Below are positions 43,152 to 50,248 of a stretch of DNA of 51,614 nt, in pieces; within the stretch, counting starts at the first letter, position 1; the number at the start of each line of letters is the position of its first letter. A model generated the notes under the pieces. That model searched no databases and had not been told where the DNA came from. It saw only the letters and a program-made list of their open reading frames with translations. The position numbers and the translations under genes are program-made. The stretch spans positions 1-51,614 of the forward strand of contig DASZRO010000024.1 in NCBI GenBank assembly GCA_035550055.1, given 5' to 3'. The stretch comes from Mycobacteriales bacterium. Lineage in GTDB: Bacteria > Actinomycetota > Actinomycetes > JAFAQI01.

Positions 43152-43598
43152 GTGGACGCCTGGGTGATCTGGGCGATCGTCGCGGTGGCGCTGGCGATCG
43201 CCGAGGTGCTCACGCTCACCTTCGTCCTTGCCATGACCTCGGTGGGTGCGCTCGCCGCCGCGATCGCCGCGGCGGCCGGTGTCCCCGCCATCGGGCAGTG
43301 GATCATCTTCGGTGCGACTGCGGTCGTTCTGCTCGTGGCGGTGCTGCCGATCGCGAGGCGACACCTGCGTACGCCGCCGGCGATCCGCAGCGGCGCGGCT
43401 CGCATCGTCGGCACCCGGGTGATGTCGATCAGCCCGATCACCACCGCCGAGGGCGGACGGGTGCGGATCAACGGAGAGGCTTGGAGCGCTCGGCCGGACA
43501 TCGACGGCTACGTCATCCCGGCCGGCCAGTGGGTCAACGTGGTCAAGATCGACGGTGCTACCGCGATCGTGCATCCGACCACCGAACCGATCGCTTAG
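43152..43598 (+). CDS. NfeD-like membrane protein
   Basis: A 148-residue short NfeD. GTG start (VDAWVIWAIVAVALAIAEVL) at the beginning of the first membrane segment, then two more helices (TSVGALAAAIAAAAGVPAIG, WIIFGATAVVLLVAVLPIAR). A C-terminal OB-fold domain follows, with GTRVMSISPITTAEGGRVRI and GYVIPAGQWVNVVKIDGATA. It is paired with the SPFH gene 10 nt downstream, the usual partnership; these proteins organise membrane microdomains and quality control. Confidence 0.85.
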   Translation: MDAWVIWAIVAVALAIAEVLTLTFVLAMTSVGALAAAIAAAAGVPAIGQWIIFGATAVVLLVAVLPIARRHLRTPPAIRSGAARIVGTRVMSISPITTAEGGRVRINGEAWSARPDIDGYVIPAGQWVNVVKIDGATAIVHPTTEPIA

Positions 43599-43608
43599 GG
43601 GGACAGGA

Positions 43609-44478
43609 ATGAACGCTGGCGCAGTCGTCGGCATCGTCGTCGCGGTACTGCTCATCATCGTTGTGGCGCGCTCGGTGCGGATCGTCCCGCAGGCGCGGGC
43701 CGGCGTGATCGAGCGACTCGGGCGCTACAACCGCACGGTCAACGCGGGCGTAGCGCTCGTCGTACCGTTCATCGACCGGCTCCGGCCGCTGATCGACCTG
43801 CGTGAGCAGGTGGTCAGCTTCCCGCCGCAGCCGGTGATCACCTCCGACAACCTCGTCGTCAACATCGACACGGTCATCTACTTCACGGTCACCGACCCTC
43901 GCGCCGCGACGTACGAGATCGCCAACTTCCTGCAGGCGATCGAGCAGCTGACCGTGACCACGTTGCGCAACGTGATCGGCGGCATGGACCTTGAAGGGAC
44001 GCTGACCAGCCGCGACCAGATCAACGGCCAGCTGCGCGGCGTGCTCGACGAGGCGACCGGCCAGTGGGGCATCCGGGTCAACCGGGTCGAGCTGAAGTCC
44101 ATCGACCCGCCGGCCAGCGTGCAGGAGTCGATGGAGAAGCAGATGCGCGCCGACCGGGAGAAGCGCGCGGCGATCCTGACTGCCGAGGGCACCAAGCAGG
44201 CCGCCATCCTCAACGCGGAAGGGGAGAAGCAGGCCGCCATCCTGTCGGCGCAGGGGCAGCGGGAGTCGGAGATCCTGCGCGCCGAAGGTCAGGCGAAAGC
44301 GATCGAGACGGTGTTCAACGCGATCCACGCCGGCAACCCGGACGCGTCGCTGCTGGCCTACCAGTACCTCGAGTCGCTGCAGAAGGTCGCGTCGTACGGC
44401 AACACCACGATCATCGTGCCGAGCGAGCTCACGACCGCCATGCAGAAGATCACAGAGGGCTTCACCAAGTCCGAGTAG
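43609..44478 (+). CDS. SPFH/stomatin-like protein (QmcA type)
   Basis: A 289-residue membrane-anchored protein. ATG with GGGGGACAGGA directly upstream, an N-terminal hairpin or anchor (VVGIVVAVLLIIVVARSV), then the SPFH/Band 7 domain: IVPQARAGVIERLGRYNRTV, LIDLREQVVSFPPQPVITSD, IDPPASVQESMEKQMRADRE. A long Ala/Glu coiled coil follows with the repeated block TKQAAILNAEGEKQAAILSA, and the C-terminus ends in IIVPSELTTAMQ. It probably forms oligomeric cages at the membrane with NfeD. Confidence 0.93.
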   Translation: MNAGAVVGIVVAVLLIIVVARSVRIVPQARAGVIERLGRYNRTVNAGVALVVPFIDRLRPLIDLREQVVSFPPQPVITSDNLVVNIDTVIYFTVTDPRAATYEIANFLQAIEQLTVTTLRNVIGGMDLEGTLTSRDQINGQLRGVLDEATGQWGIRVNRVELKSIDPPASVQESMEKQMRADREKRAAILTAEGTKQAAILNAEGEKQAAILSAQGQRESEILRAEGQAKAIETVFNAIHAGNPDASLLAYQYLESLQKVASYGNTTIIVPSELTTAMQKITEGFTKSE

Positions 44479-44499
44479 TCGGGCCGGTAGCGTCGGCTC

Positions 44500-45423
44500 G
44501 TGGCTGACGCCGGTTCGGACCTGAGCGACTGGCCCGCGCGGCTGGGCCGGGTGGGCATCTGGACCGGACAGCTCGACTTCTCCAGCGCCGAGGTCGTCCG
44601 CGACGTCGCCCGCGAAGTCGAGGCGCTCGGCTACCGGGCGCTGTGGACGGGCGAGGCGGTCGGGCGCGAGGTGCTGAGCGCCGCCCAGCTCCTGCTGTCC
44701 GCGACGTCGTCGCTCGTCGTCGCGACCGGCATCGCCAACATCTGGGCGCGCGACGCGCTGGCCACCGCGGCGGGCCAGCTGGCGCTCGGCGAGGCCTATC
44801 CGCAGCGGTTCGTCCTCGGCATCGGCGTCTCGCACAAGCCGCTGCTCGACGTACGCGGCGAGGACTACCGCACGCCCCTGACCTTCATGCGCGACTACCT
44901 CGACGGGATGGACTCGGCGTACGGCGTGTATCGCGCCGTGCTGCCCGCAGAGCGGCCGCCGCGACTACTCGCGGCACTGGGTCCGAAGATGCTGGCGCTC
45001 GCCGCCGAACGCGCCGACGGCGTCCACTCCTACTTCGTGCCGCCGGAGCACACGGCGCTCGCGCGCGAGGTCCTGGGTCCGGAGCGTCTGCTCGTGCCCG
45101 AGCAGGTGTGCGTGGTCAGCGAGGATCCGTCGGTCGCCCGGGAGATCGCACGACGCCACACCTCGTCGTACCTGCGACTGTCCAACTACACCGCCAACCT
45201 CCAGCGGTTCGGCTTCGAGGAATCCGACTTCGCCGACGGTGGCAACGACCGGCTGGTCGACACGATCTGCGTCTGGGGTTCGCCCGACGCGATCGCCGCG
45301 CGCGTCAAGGCCCATCTCGACGCCGGCGCTGACCATGTGGCGCTGCAGATCCTGGTCGACGACCGCCGCGGGCTGCCGCGGCGGGAGTGGACCGAGCTCG
45401 CCCCGGCGTTGTTGTCGCTGTGA
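44500..45423 (+). CDS. LLM-class F420-dependent oxidoreductase
   Basis: A 307-residue TIM-barrel oxidoreductase of the luciferase-like superfamily. RLGRVGIWTGQLDFSSAEVV and EALGYRALWTGEAVGREVLS are the N-terminal barrel strands of the F420 TIGR03620-type group. The segments ATGIANIWARDALATAAGQ and RFVLGIGVSHKPLLD correspond to the cofactor and phosphate region. A GTG start is used; its stop overlaps the thioesterase start by 4 nt. The substrate is unknown, and F420 rather than FMN is inferred from subfamily features. Confidence 0.82.
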   Translation: MADAGSDLSDWPARLGRVGIWTGQLDFSSAEVVRDVAREVEALGYRALWTGEAVGREVLSAAQLLLSATSSLVVATGIANIWARDALATAAGQLALGEAYPQRFVLGIGVSHKPLLDVRGEDYRTPLTFMRDYLDGMDSAYGVYRAVLPAERPPRLLAALGPKMLALAAERADGVHSYFVPPEHTALAREVLGPERLLVPEQVCVVSEDPSVAREIARRHTSSYLRLSNYTANLQRFGFEESDFADGGNDRLVDTICVWGSPDAIAARVKAHLDAGADHVALQILVDDRRGLPRREWTELAPALLSL

Positions 45424-46229
45424 GCCAGTTCCAGGCCGAATCGGCGGTCCAGCGACGCGCGGACGGCCCGGCGTACGACGCCTCGCTGAGCCCGCACTGG
45501 GCGATCGGTGGCAAGCCGAACGGTGGCTACACGCTGTCGATCATCGCCCGCGCCGCATGTGACGCGGTCGGTGCCGCACACCCCATGGCGGTGTCCGCGC
45601 ACTACCTGCGAGCGCCCGACTCCGCGGCAGCCGAGGTGCGCACCGAGGTGGTGCGGACCGGTCGGCGGGTGTCGACGGCGAGGGCGACGTTGTGGCAAGG
45701 CGACAAGCCGCAGATCGACGCGCTGGTCAGCACCGGCGAGCTGCATGCCGGCCCTGCCGAGTACGCCGCACGCCAGGCACCGGACATGCCCCCGCCGGAG
45801 GAGTGCGTACCGCCCGGGACGGAGAAGTTCGTCCTCGAGATCTTCGACCGCGTCGACCTGCGTATCGACCCGGCGACCTCGCCCTTCCCGAAGTTCACCG
45901 GCGACCCGACGATCCGCTACTGGTTCCGGCTGCACGACGGTTCCGAGCCCGATCCGTTCTCGCTGCTCGTCGCCGTCGACGCAGCACCCCCGACCGTGTT
46001 CAACCTGCAGCGCTACGGCTGGGCGCCGACCGTCGAGCTGACCGTCCTGCTGCGGGGCCTGCCGGCGCCGGGCTGGCTGCGCTGTGAGTCGACGACCCGG
46101 ATGATGTCCGACGGCTGGTTCGACGAGGAGGCGTCGGTGTGGGACTCGACCGGCCGCCTGGTCGCCCAGTCCCGCCAGCTGGCCTTGGTCGGCCAGCGCC
46201 CGGACAAGCCCTCCCCCGGTTCGAAGTAG
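45420..46229 (+). CDS. TesB-like acyl-CoA thioesterase (double hotdog)
   Basis: A 269-residue protein from a GTG start (VSQFQAESAVQRRADGPAYD) overlapping the oxidoreductase stop (GTGA). The first hotdog has HWAIGGKPNGGYTLSIIARA and HPMAVSAHYLRAPDSAAAEV; the second contains WAPTVELTVLLRGLPAPGWL, then SDGWFDEEASVWDSTGRLVA and QSRQLALV, typical of TesB-family C-termini. It hydrolyses acyl-CoA; chain length is unknown. The stop codon lies inside the left arm of a 20-bp perfect inverted repeat. Confidence 0.85.
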   Translation: MSQFQAESAVQRRADGPAYDASLSPHWAIGGKPNGGYTLSIIARAACDAVGAAHPMAVSAHYLRAPDSAAAEVRTEVVRTGRRVSTARATLWQGDKPQIDALVSTGELHAGPAEYAARQAPDMPPPEECVPPGTEKFVLEIFDRVDLRIDPATSPFPKFTGDPTIRYWFRLHDGSEPDPFSLLVAVDAAPPTVFNLQRYGWAPTVELTVLLRGLPAPGWLRCESTTRMMSDGWFDEEASVWDSTGRLVAQSRQLALVGQRPDKPSPGSK

Positions 46230-46306
46230 CACACAACCACCCACCGGAACCGGACAGGAAGCGCGGAACCCGTACAGATCGGCTCGGGTTGTGTGCTACT
46301 TCGAAC
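46219..46306. repeat. Perfect 20-bp inverted repeat with 48-nt loop
   Basis: Left arm GTTCGAAGTAGCACACAACC (46219-46238) is exactly complementary to 46287-46306. The outer CCCC/GGGG also pair with one bulge. The left arm includes the last codons and the stop of the thioesterase gene; the right arm lies 64 nt before the sigma factor gene. It may be a U-less terminator, an insulator or a small palindromic element. Confidence 0.85.
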
Positions 46307-46369
46307 GGGGAGGCAACCTTGGCGGCTTCGTCGTCGTACCAGGACGGGGAAGACAGACGGAGGTAGCTG

Positions 46370-46915
46370 GTGGCAACCGACCGCGACGAGGAGTACCGCG
46401 CGTACGTCGTGGCCCGACGGGCCTCGCTCGTGCGCACGGCGACCTTCCTGGCCTGCGGCGACCATCACGTCGCCGAAGATCTCGTCCAGACCGCGCTCAT
46501 GCGGATGTACGTCGCATGGCCGCGGGTGCGCCAGGACACCGTGGACGCCTACGCCCGCAAGGCGTTGGTCAACGCGCTGATCGACACCAAGCGTCGCGGC
46601 TTCGCGCGCCACGAGCACTCCCGAGCTGAGCTTCCCGACGTCGCGGCGCTGGAACCACCGGCGCCGACCGACACCGAGCACGCCGTGTTCGCCGCCCTCG
46701 CCGCGCTGCCGGCGCGGATGAGGGCAGCCGTGATCCTTCGGCACCTGAGCGAACTGACGGTTGCTGAGACCGCGGAGGCACTCGGCTGCAGCGAGGGCAC
46801 CGTGAAGAGCCAGACCTCCCGAGCCCTGGATCAGCTACGGGAGTCACTGACCGCCGCGGGGTTGCCGCTCGGCGCCCGCGATCACGACGTACCAGCGACT
46901 GCGAGGACTTCATGA
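46370..46915 (+). CDS. SigE-family (ECF-type) RNA polymerase sigma factor
   Basis: A 181-residue sigma factor from a GTG start with GGAGGT upstream. Region 2 is YRAYVVARRASLVRTATFLA and GDHHVAEDLVQTALMRMYVA. Region 4 is LPARMRAAVILRHLSELTVA followed by the helix-turn-helix SEGTVKSQTSRALDQLRESL. Region 1.1 is missing, as expected. The downstream gene overlaps by 4 nt and encodes a membrane protein, the usual arrangement for a sigma/anti-sigma pair. Confidence 0.92.
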   Translation: MATDRDEEYRAYVVARRASLVRTATFLACGDHHVAEDLVQTALMRMYVAWPRVRQDTVDAYARKALVNALIDTKRRGFARHEHSRAELPDVAALEPPAPTDTEHAVFAALAALPARMRAAVILRHLSELTVAETAEALGCSEGTVKSQTSRALDQLRESLTAAGLPLGARDHDVPATARTS

Positions 46916-47583
46916 GTGACATCACCGACCTGTTCCGGCGAATCGGCCCGGACGGCACCAGCATCGCCGCCGACGCGACCGTCGACGGGGACCTGACGCG
47001 GGGCCATGCCGCCCTCGTCAGGGCACACCGGCGTTCCGTCGTACGCCGCTCGATGGTCGCGACCGGCGGGTTGGTCGTGGCCGCGGTTGTCGCGGTGACC
47101 GCGACCCAGCTCGGCGGCAGCAGCCCGACGACCAACGCTGCCCCGCGCGGACCGGCTCCCATCGTGAGCGCCCACCACGCGAGCGCGGTGAAGCTCGTCG
47201 ACTGGACCGGGGCACAGCTCAACGGCTTCACCGTCGACGAGGTCCCGGCCGGCTGGCACCTGTCGACGTCCACCCAGTACGCGTTGCTCATCACCCCCGA
47301 CGGGTCGACGGACGACGATCCGGACGCGTTCGTGGGCAAGCTTGCCGTCTTGACCTCCTCGGTCGACGAGCACGGCCTCGGCAGCGGCGACCCGGTGACG
47401 GTCAACGGCCAGCCCGGCCGGGTCGACCTGCAGGACGGCACGCTGCTGCTGCGCTACAACGACCCGAACGGGTTCGGCGTCGACATCCAAGCCCCGCCGG
47501 CGCTGCACTGGACCGACGCCCAGATCGTGGCGTTCGCCGAGGGTGTCCACGTGACCGGCAACGCGGTCCACAGTCACGGGTAG
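46912..47583 (+). CDS. Membrane protein coupled to the sigma factor, putative anti-sigma
   Basis: A 223-residue protein whose ATG overlaps the sigma factor stop (ATGA). A cytoplasmic N-terminus of ~45 residues (ITDLFRRIGPDGTSIAADAT) precedes one membrane helix (MVATGGLVVAAVVAVTATQL). The outer domain contains AQLNGFTVDEVPAGWHLSTS and GQPGRVDLQDGTLLLRYN. There is no zinc-binding HxxxCxxC of classic anti-sigma factors, so an anti-sigma role rests on coupling and topology. The outer domain could sense envelope state. Confidence 0.7.
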   Translation: MSDITDLFRRIGPDGTSIAADATVDGDLTRGHAALVRAHRRSVVRRSMVATGGLVVAAVVAVTATQLGGSSPTTNAAPRGPAPIVSAHHASAVKLVDWTGAQLNGFTVDEVPAGWHLSTSTQYALLITPDGSTDDDPDAFVGKLAVLTSSVDEHGLGSGDPVTVNGQPGRVDLQDGTLLLRYNDPNGFGVDIQAPPALHWTDAQIVAFAEGVHVTGNAVHSHG

Positions 47584-47655
47584 ACCGTCATCAGGGGCGG
47601 GGTCAGGCATCCGCTGCGCGGGCATCTGACGCCGCCGTCGGCGGTTTGGCTGGCC

Positions 47656-47734
47656 CTAGGGAATCACTGATCAATGCCGTCCGTCGCGAGCGGGCGACGC
47701 GCAGCAGGACATGCATTGATCAGTGATTCCCTAG
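47656..47734. repeat. Perfect 22-bp inverted repeat with 35-nt loop
   Basis: The arms 47656-47677 and 47713-47734 are exact complements, starting CTAGGGAATCACTGATC and ending with CTAG on the other side. The right arm ends 10 nt before the start of the methyltransferase gene. A weaker hairpin (CCGCC-GTC-GGCGG, 47632-47644) followed by TTT precedes it and may terminate the sigma operon. The position just before a start codon could affect translation. Confidence 0.88.
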
Positions 47735-47744
47735 TGTCTACAGC

Positions 47745-48398
47745 GTGGAAGATCCCGCGGCCGTTGCGCCCGAACGCATTGATCCTCGCCTGAAGCAGGT
47801 CGCCGACGAAGCCAAGGGCTTCATGCCCCTGGACGAGGCCGAGGCGTTGTACGACGCGGCGTGGGCGGTGGCGCCGTACGGTCCGATCCTCGAGATCGGG
47901 ACCTACTGCGGGAAGTCCGCCACCTGGCTGGGCGCGGCGGCAGCGGCGCGCGGCGGCACCGTGGTCACGATCGACCACCACCGGGGGTCCGAGGAGAACC
48001 AGGCCGGCTGGGAACACCACGACGCCGAAGTGGTCGATCCCGAGACCGGGTTGATGGACACCCTGCCGTTCTTCCGCCGGACGATGCACGCGGCTGGTCT
48101 GGAAGACACCGTCGTCGCGGTGCTCACCAAGAGCCCGACCGCAGCCGCGCTGTGGTCGACGCCGCTGGCGATGCTGTTCATCGACGGCGGCCACGCCGAA
48201 GAGCACGCGCAGGCCGACTACACGAACTGGTCCGGCTTCGTGATGCCGGACGGCGTGCTCGCGATCCACGACGTGTTCGAGGACCCGGCCGACGGCGGGC
48301 AGGCGCCGTTGCACATCTACCAGCGCGCGATCACCGACGGCTTCACCGAGGTCCGGCACGTCGGCAGCCTCAGAGTCCTGCGGCGTACCTCGAAGTGA
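47745..48398 (+). CDS. Class I SAM-dependent methyltransferase (Methyltransf_24)
   Basis: A 217-residue protein from a GTG start. The SAM-binding core is GPILEIGTYCGKSATWLGAA, then TVVTIDHHRGSEENQ, then LAMLFIDGGHAEEHAQADYT with GFVMPDGVLAIHDVFEDP. It is the same overall fold as the product of 9359-10144 but shorter and divergent. The LFIDGGH and AIHD acidic/His sites suggest metal-assisted O-methylation. The substrate is unknown. The upstream 22-bp inverted repeat ends 10 nt before the start, and no Shine-Dalgarno is visible. Confidence 0.85.
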   Translation: MEDPAAVAPERIDPRLKQVADEAKGFMPLDEAEALYDAAWAVAPYGPILEIGTYCGKSATWLGAAAAARGGTVVTIDHHRGSEENQAGWEHHDAEVVDPETGLMDTLPFFRRTMHAAGLEDTVVAVLTKSPTAAALWSTPLAMLFIDGGHAEEHAQADYTNWSGFVMPDGVLAIHDVFEDPADGGQAPLHIYQRAITDGFTEVRHVGSLRVLRRTSK

Positions 48399-48432
48399 CG
48401 GGCGACAGGGCGTAAGTAGGAGTCGGTCGCGA

Positions 48433-49527
48433 CTAGTGCGAGGTTGCGCGCTCTTCGCAGCCGCAGGCGACCGCTTCGAGGCGGACCGGCAGCGGGAGCT
48501 CGTCGGCCCGGAAGATCCCGGAGGCAGGGGTCGCGCGAGACAGCGCGTCGGCGGCCAGTACGACGGCGGCGGCGGTCCATGTCGACTGCTCGGCCGGCCA
48601 GTTGACCTGGGCCTCGAACTGCCAACCGGTCCAGTACGACCCGTCCTCGGCACGCAGATGCTGGATGTCGGCGAACATCTGCAGCGCCTCTTCGGTCAGG
48701 TCGACGGTGTCGAGTGCCATCACGCACTCCGCGGTCTCCGCCCCGGTGACCCACGGTTCGTCGTCGACACATCGGATGCCCAGACCCGGTACGACGTAGC
48801 GGTCCCAGCGAGTCTTGAACCGTTCGATGGCAGCGGCGCCGCGCAGCGCCCCGCCGAGCACCGGGTAGTACCAGTCCATCGAGAAGCGGTCCTTCTCGGC
48901 AAAGACCTCAGGGTGCTCGGCGATCAGGTGCCCGAGCCGTCCCGCCGCGATCTCCCACTCCGGCTGAGGCTCGTTGAAGTGCTCGGCGAGACGCAGCCCG
49001 ACCCGAAGCGACTGGTAGGTCGACGAGCAGCCGGTCAGCAGCGGACCGCCGTCACGCTCCTCACCGTCCTTCGTGACCGACCAGGCGATCTCGCCGCGAT
49101 CGGTCGCGTACGACGTGACGAAGTCCAAGCCCGCGCGCACGTGCGGCCACATCCGGTCGAGCTCGGCGTCGTCGCCGGTGATCAGGTAGTGGTGCCAGGC
49201 CCCGACGGCGATGTAGGCGCACTGGTTGGTCTCGATCGTGTCGTCCTCGACGACCCCGCCGGTCCGCTTCGACACCCACGAACCGTCCGGGAGCTGGGTA
49301 CGGCGCAGCCACTCGTAGGCCTCGGCGACCGGCTCGGTGAGGCCGGCGACGGTCATCGCCATGGCACCTTCGATGTGGTCCCACGGATCGGTGTGCCCGC
49401 CGACGAACCACGGGATCGCGCCGTCCGGCTCCTGCGCGCGGGCGATCGACTCCGCGGTCGCCACGATCTGCTCGGCGCTGATGATGCCGGCCACCGCCGG
49501 GATTGCCGTCGCGCTACGCCGCGGCAT
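48433..49527 (-). CDS. Alpha/alpha-toroid protein (prenyltransferase/glycosidase-like)
   Basis: A 364-residue soluble helical protein. DGAIPWFVGGHTDPWDHIEG, LRRTQLPDGSWVSKRTGG, TNQCAYIAVGAWHHYLITGD and YWTGWQFEAQVNWPAEQSTW are typical of toroid repeats, shared by terpene cyclase/prenyltransferase-like proteins and six-hairpin glycosidases. Such proteins are often annotated prenyltransferase in actinobacteria, but the sequence (Asp-rich DPWDHIEG, acidic clefts) would equally fit a sugar-acting enzyme. The start overlaps the methyltransferase gene by 14 nt, so it belongs to the glycosyltransferase operon. Confidence 0.72.
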   Translation of the reverse strand: MPRRSATAIPAVAGIISAEQIVATAESIARAQEPDGAIPWFVGGHTDPWDHIEGAMAMTVAGLTEPVAEAYEWLRRTQLPDGSWVSKRTGGVVEDDTIETNQCAYIAVGAWHHYLITGDDAELDRMWPHVRAGLDFVTSYATDRGEIAWSVTKDGEERDGGPLLTGCSSTYQSLRVGLRLAEHFNEPQPEWEIAAGRLGHLIAEHPEVFAEKDRFSMDWYYPVLGGALRGAAAIERFKTRWDRYVVPGLGIRCVDDEPWVTGAETAECVMALDTVDLTEEALQMFADIQHLRAEDGSYWTGWQFEAQVNWPAEQSTWTAAAVVLAADALSRATPASGIFRADELPLPVRLEAVACGCEERATSH

Positions 49528-50248
49528 GGGCCGTCTCCGAGGATGCCGCCGGCTTGTCCGCGTAGACCACGAGGCTCTTTCCCATGACCGGGTTGAGCAG
49601 CTTCTCCGCCGTACGCGTCAACCAGGGCGCCGACATGATGTCCCACACGAGCAACTTGTTGTAGGTCCGCGACGGCAGGCTCTCGCGGCCGAACGTGCAG
49701 TTGAGCCACCAGTACGGCGAGTGCAGCGCGTGTGCGTGGTGCTGGCTTCGCGGCACCAACCCGGACTCGGTCAACCGTGCCTTGAGCTGGTCCCCGCGGT
49801 AGATCCGGATGTGGCCCCCGGGCACGTGCTGGTACTCCTTGGGCAGCGCCCAGTTCAGCTGCTCCGGCCACCACCGCGGCACGGTGACGGCGACGCGACC
49901 GCCCGGCTTGACCACCCGCGCGATCTCCGCCATCGCACGCTCGTCGTTCGGGATGTGCTCGAGCACCTCCGCGCAGACCACCGCGTCGAAGGCGCCGTCG
50001 GGGAACGGCAGCGCCAGGATGTCGCCGCGGGCGACCGTCGCCGACGAGCCCTCGGGCGCCTCGCCACCCGTGGCCATCGCGTAGAACATCGTCTGCACCT
50101 GGCGCAGCTCGTCGAGGCTGTAGTCGAACGCGACGACCTTGGCGCCGCGCCGCAACAGCTCGAAGGCGTGCCGACCACCACCGCAGCCGAGATCGAGGAC
50201 GCGGTCGCCGGGGTTGACCGGGAACTGCTCGAAGTCGACGGTGAGCAT
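49514..50248 (-). CDS. Class I SAM-dependent methyltransferase
   Basis: A 244-residue enzyme. The SAM-binding core is DRVLDLGCGGGRHAFELLRR, followed by VVAFDYSLDELRQV, DGAFDAVVCAEVLEHIPNDE and VKPGGRVAVTVPRWWPEQLN. The standard motif I and EVLEH motif make the assignment secure; the acceptor is unknown. The ATG overlaps the glycosyltransferase stop by 1 nt (TAATG), and its stop lies within the next gene (14 nt overlap). A sugar or polyprenyl acceptor is suggested by the operon. Confidence 0.9.
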   Translation of the reverse strand: MLTVDFEQFPVNPGDRVLDLGCGGGRHAFELLRRGAKVVAFDYSLDELRQVQTMFYAMATGGEAPEGSSATVARGDILALPFPDGAFDAVVCAEVLEHIPNDERAMAEIARVVKPGGRVAVTVPRWWPEQLNWALPKEYQHVPGGHIRIYRGDQLKARLTESGLVPRSQHHAHALHSPYWWLNCTFGRESLPSRTYNKLLVWDIMSAPWLTRTAEKLLNPVMGKSLVVYADKPAASSETAHAAA

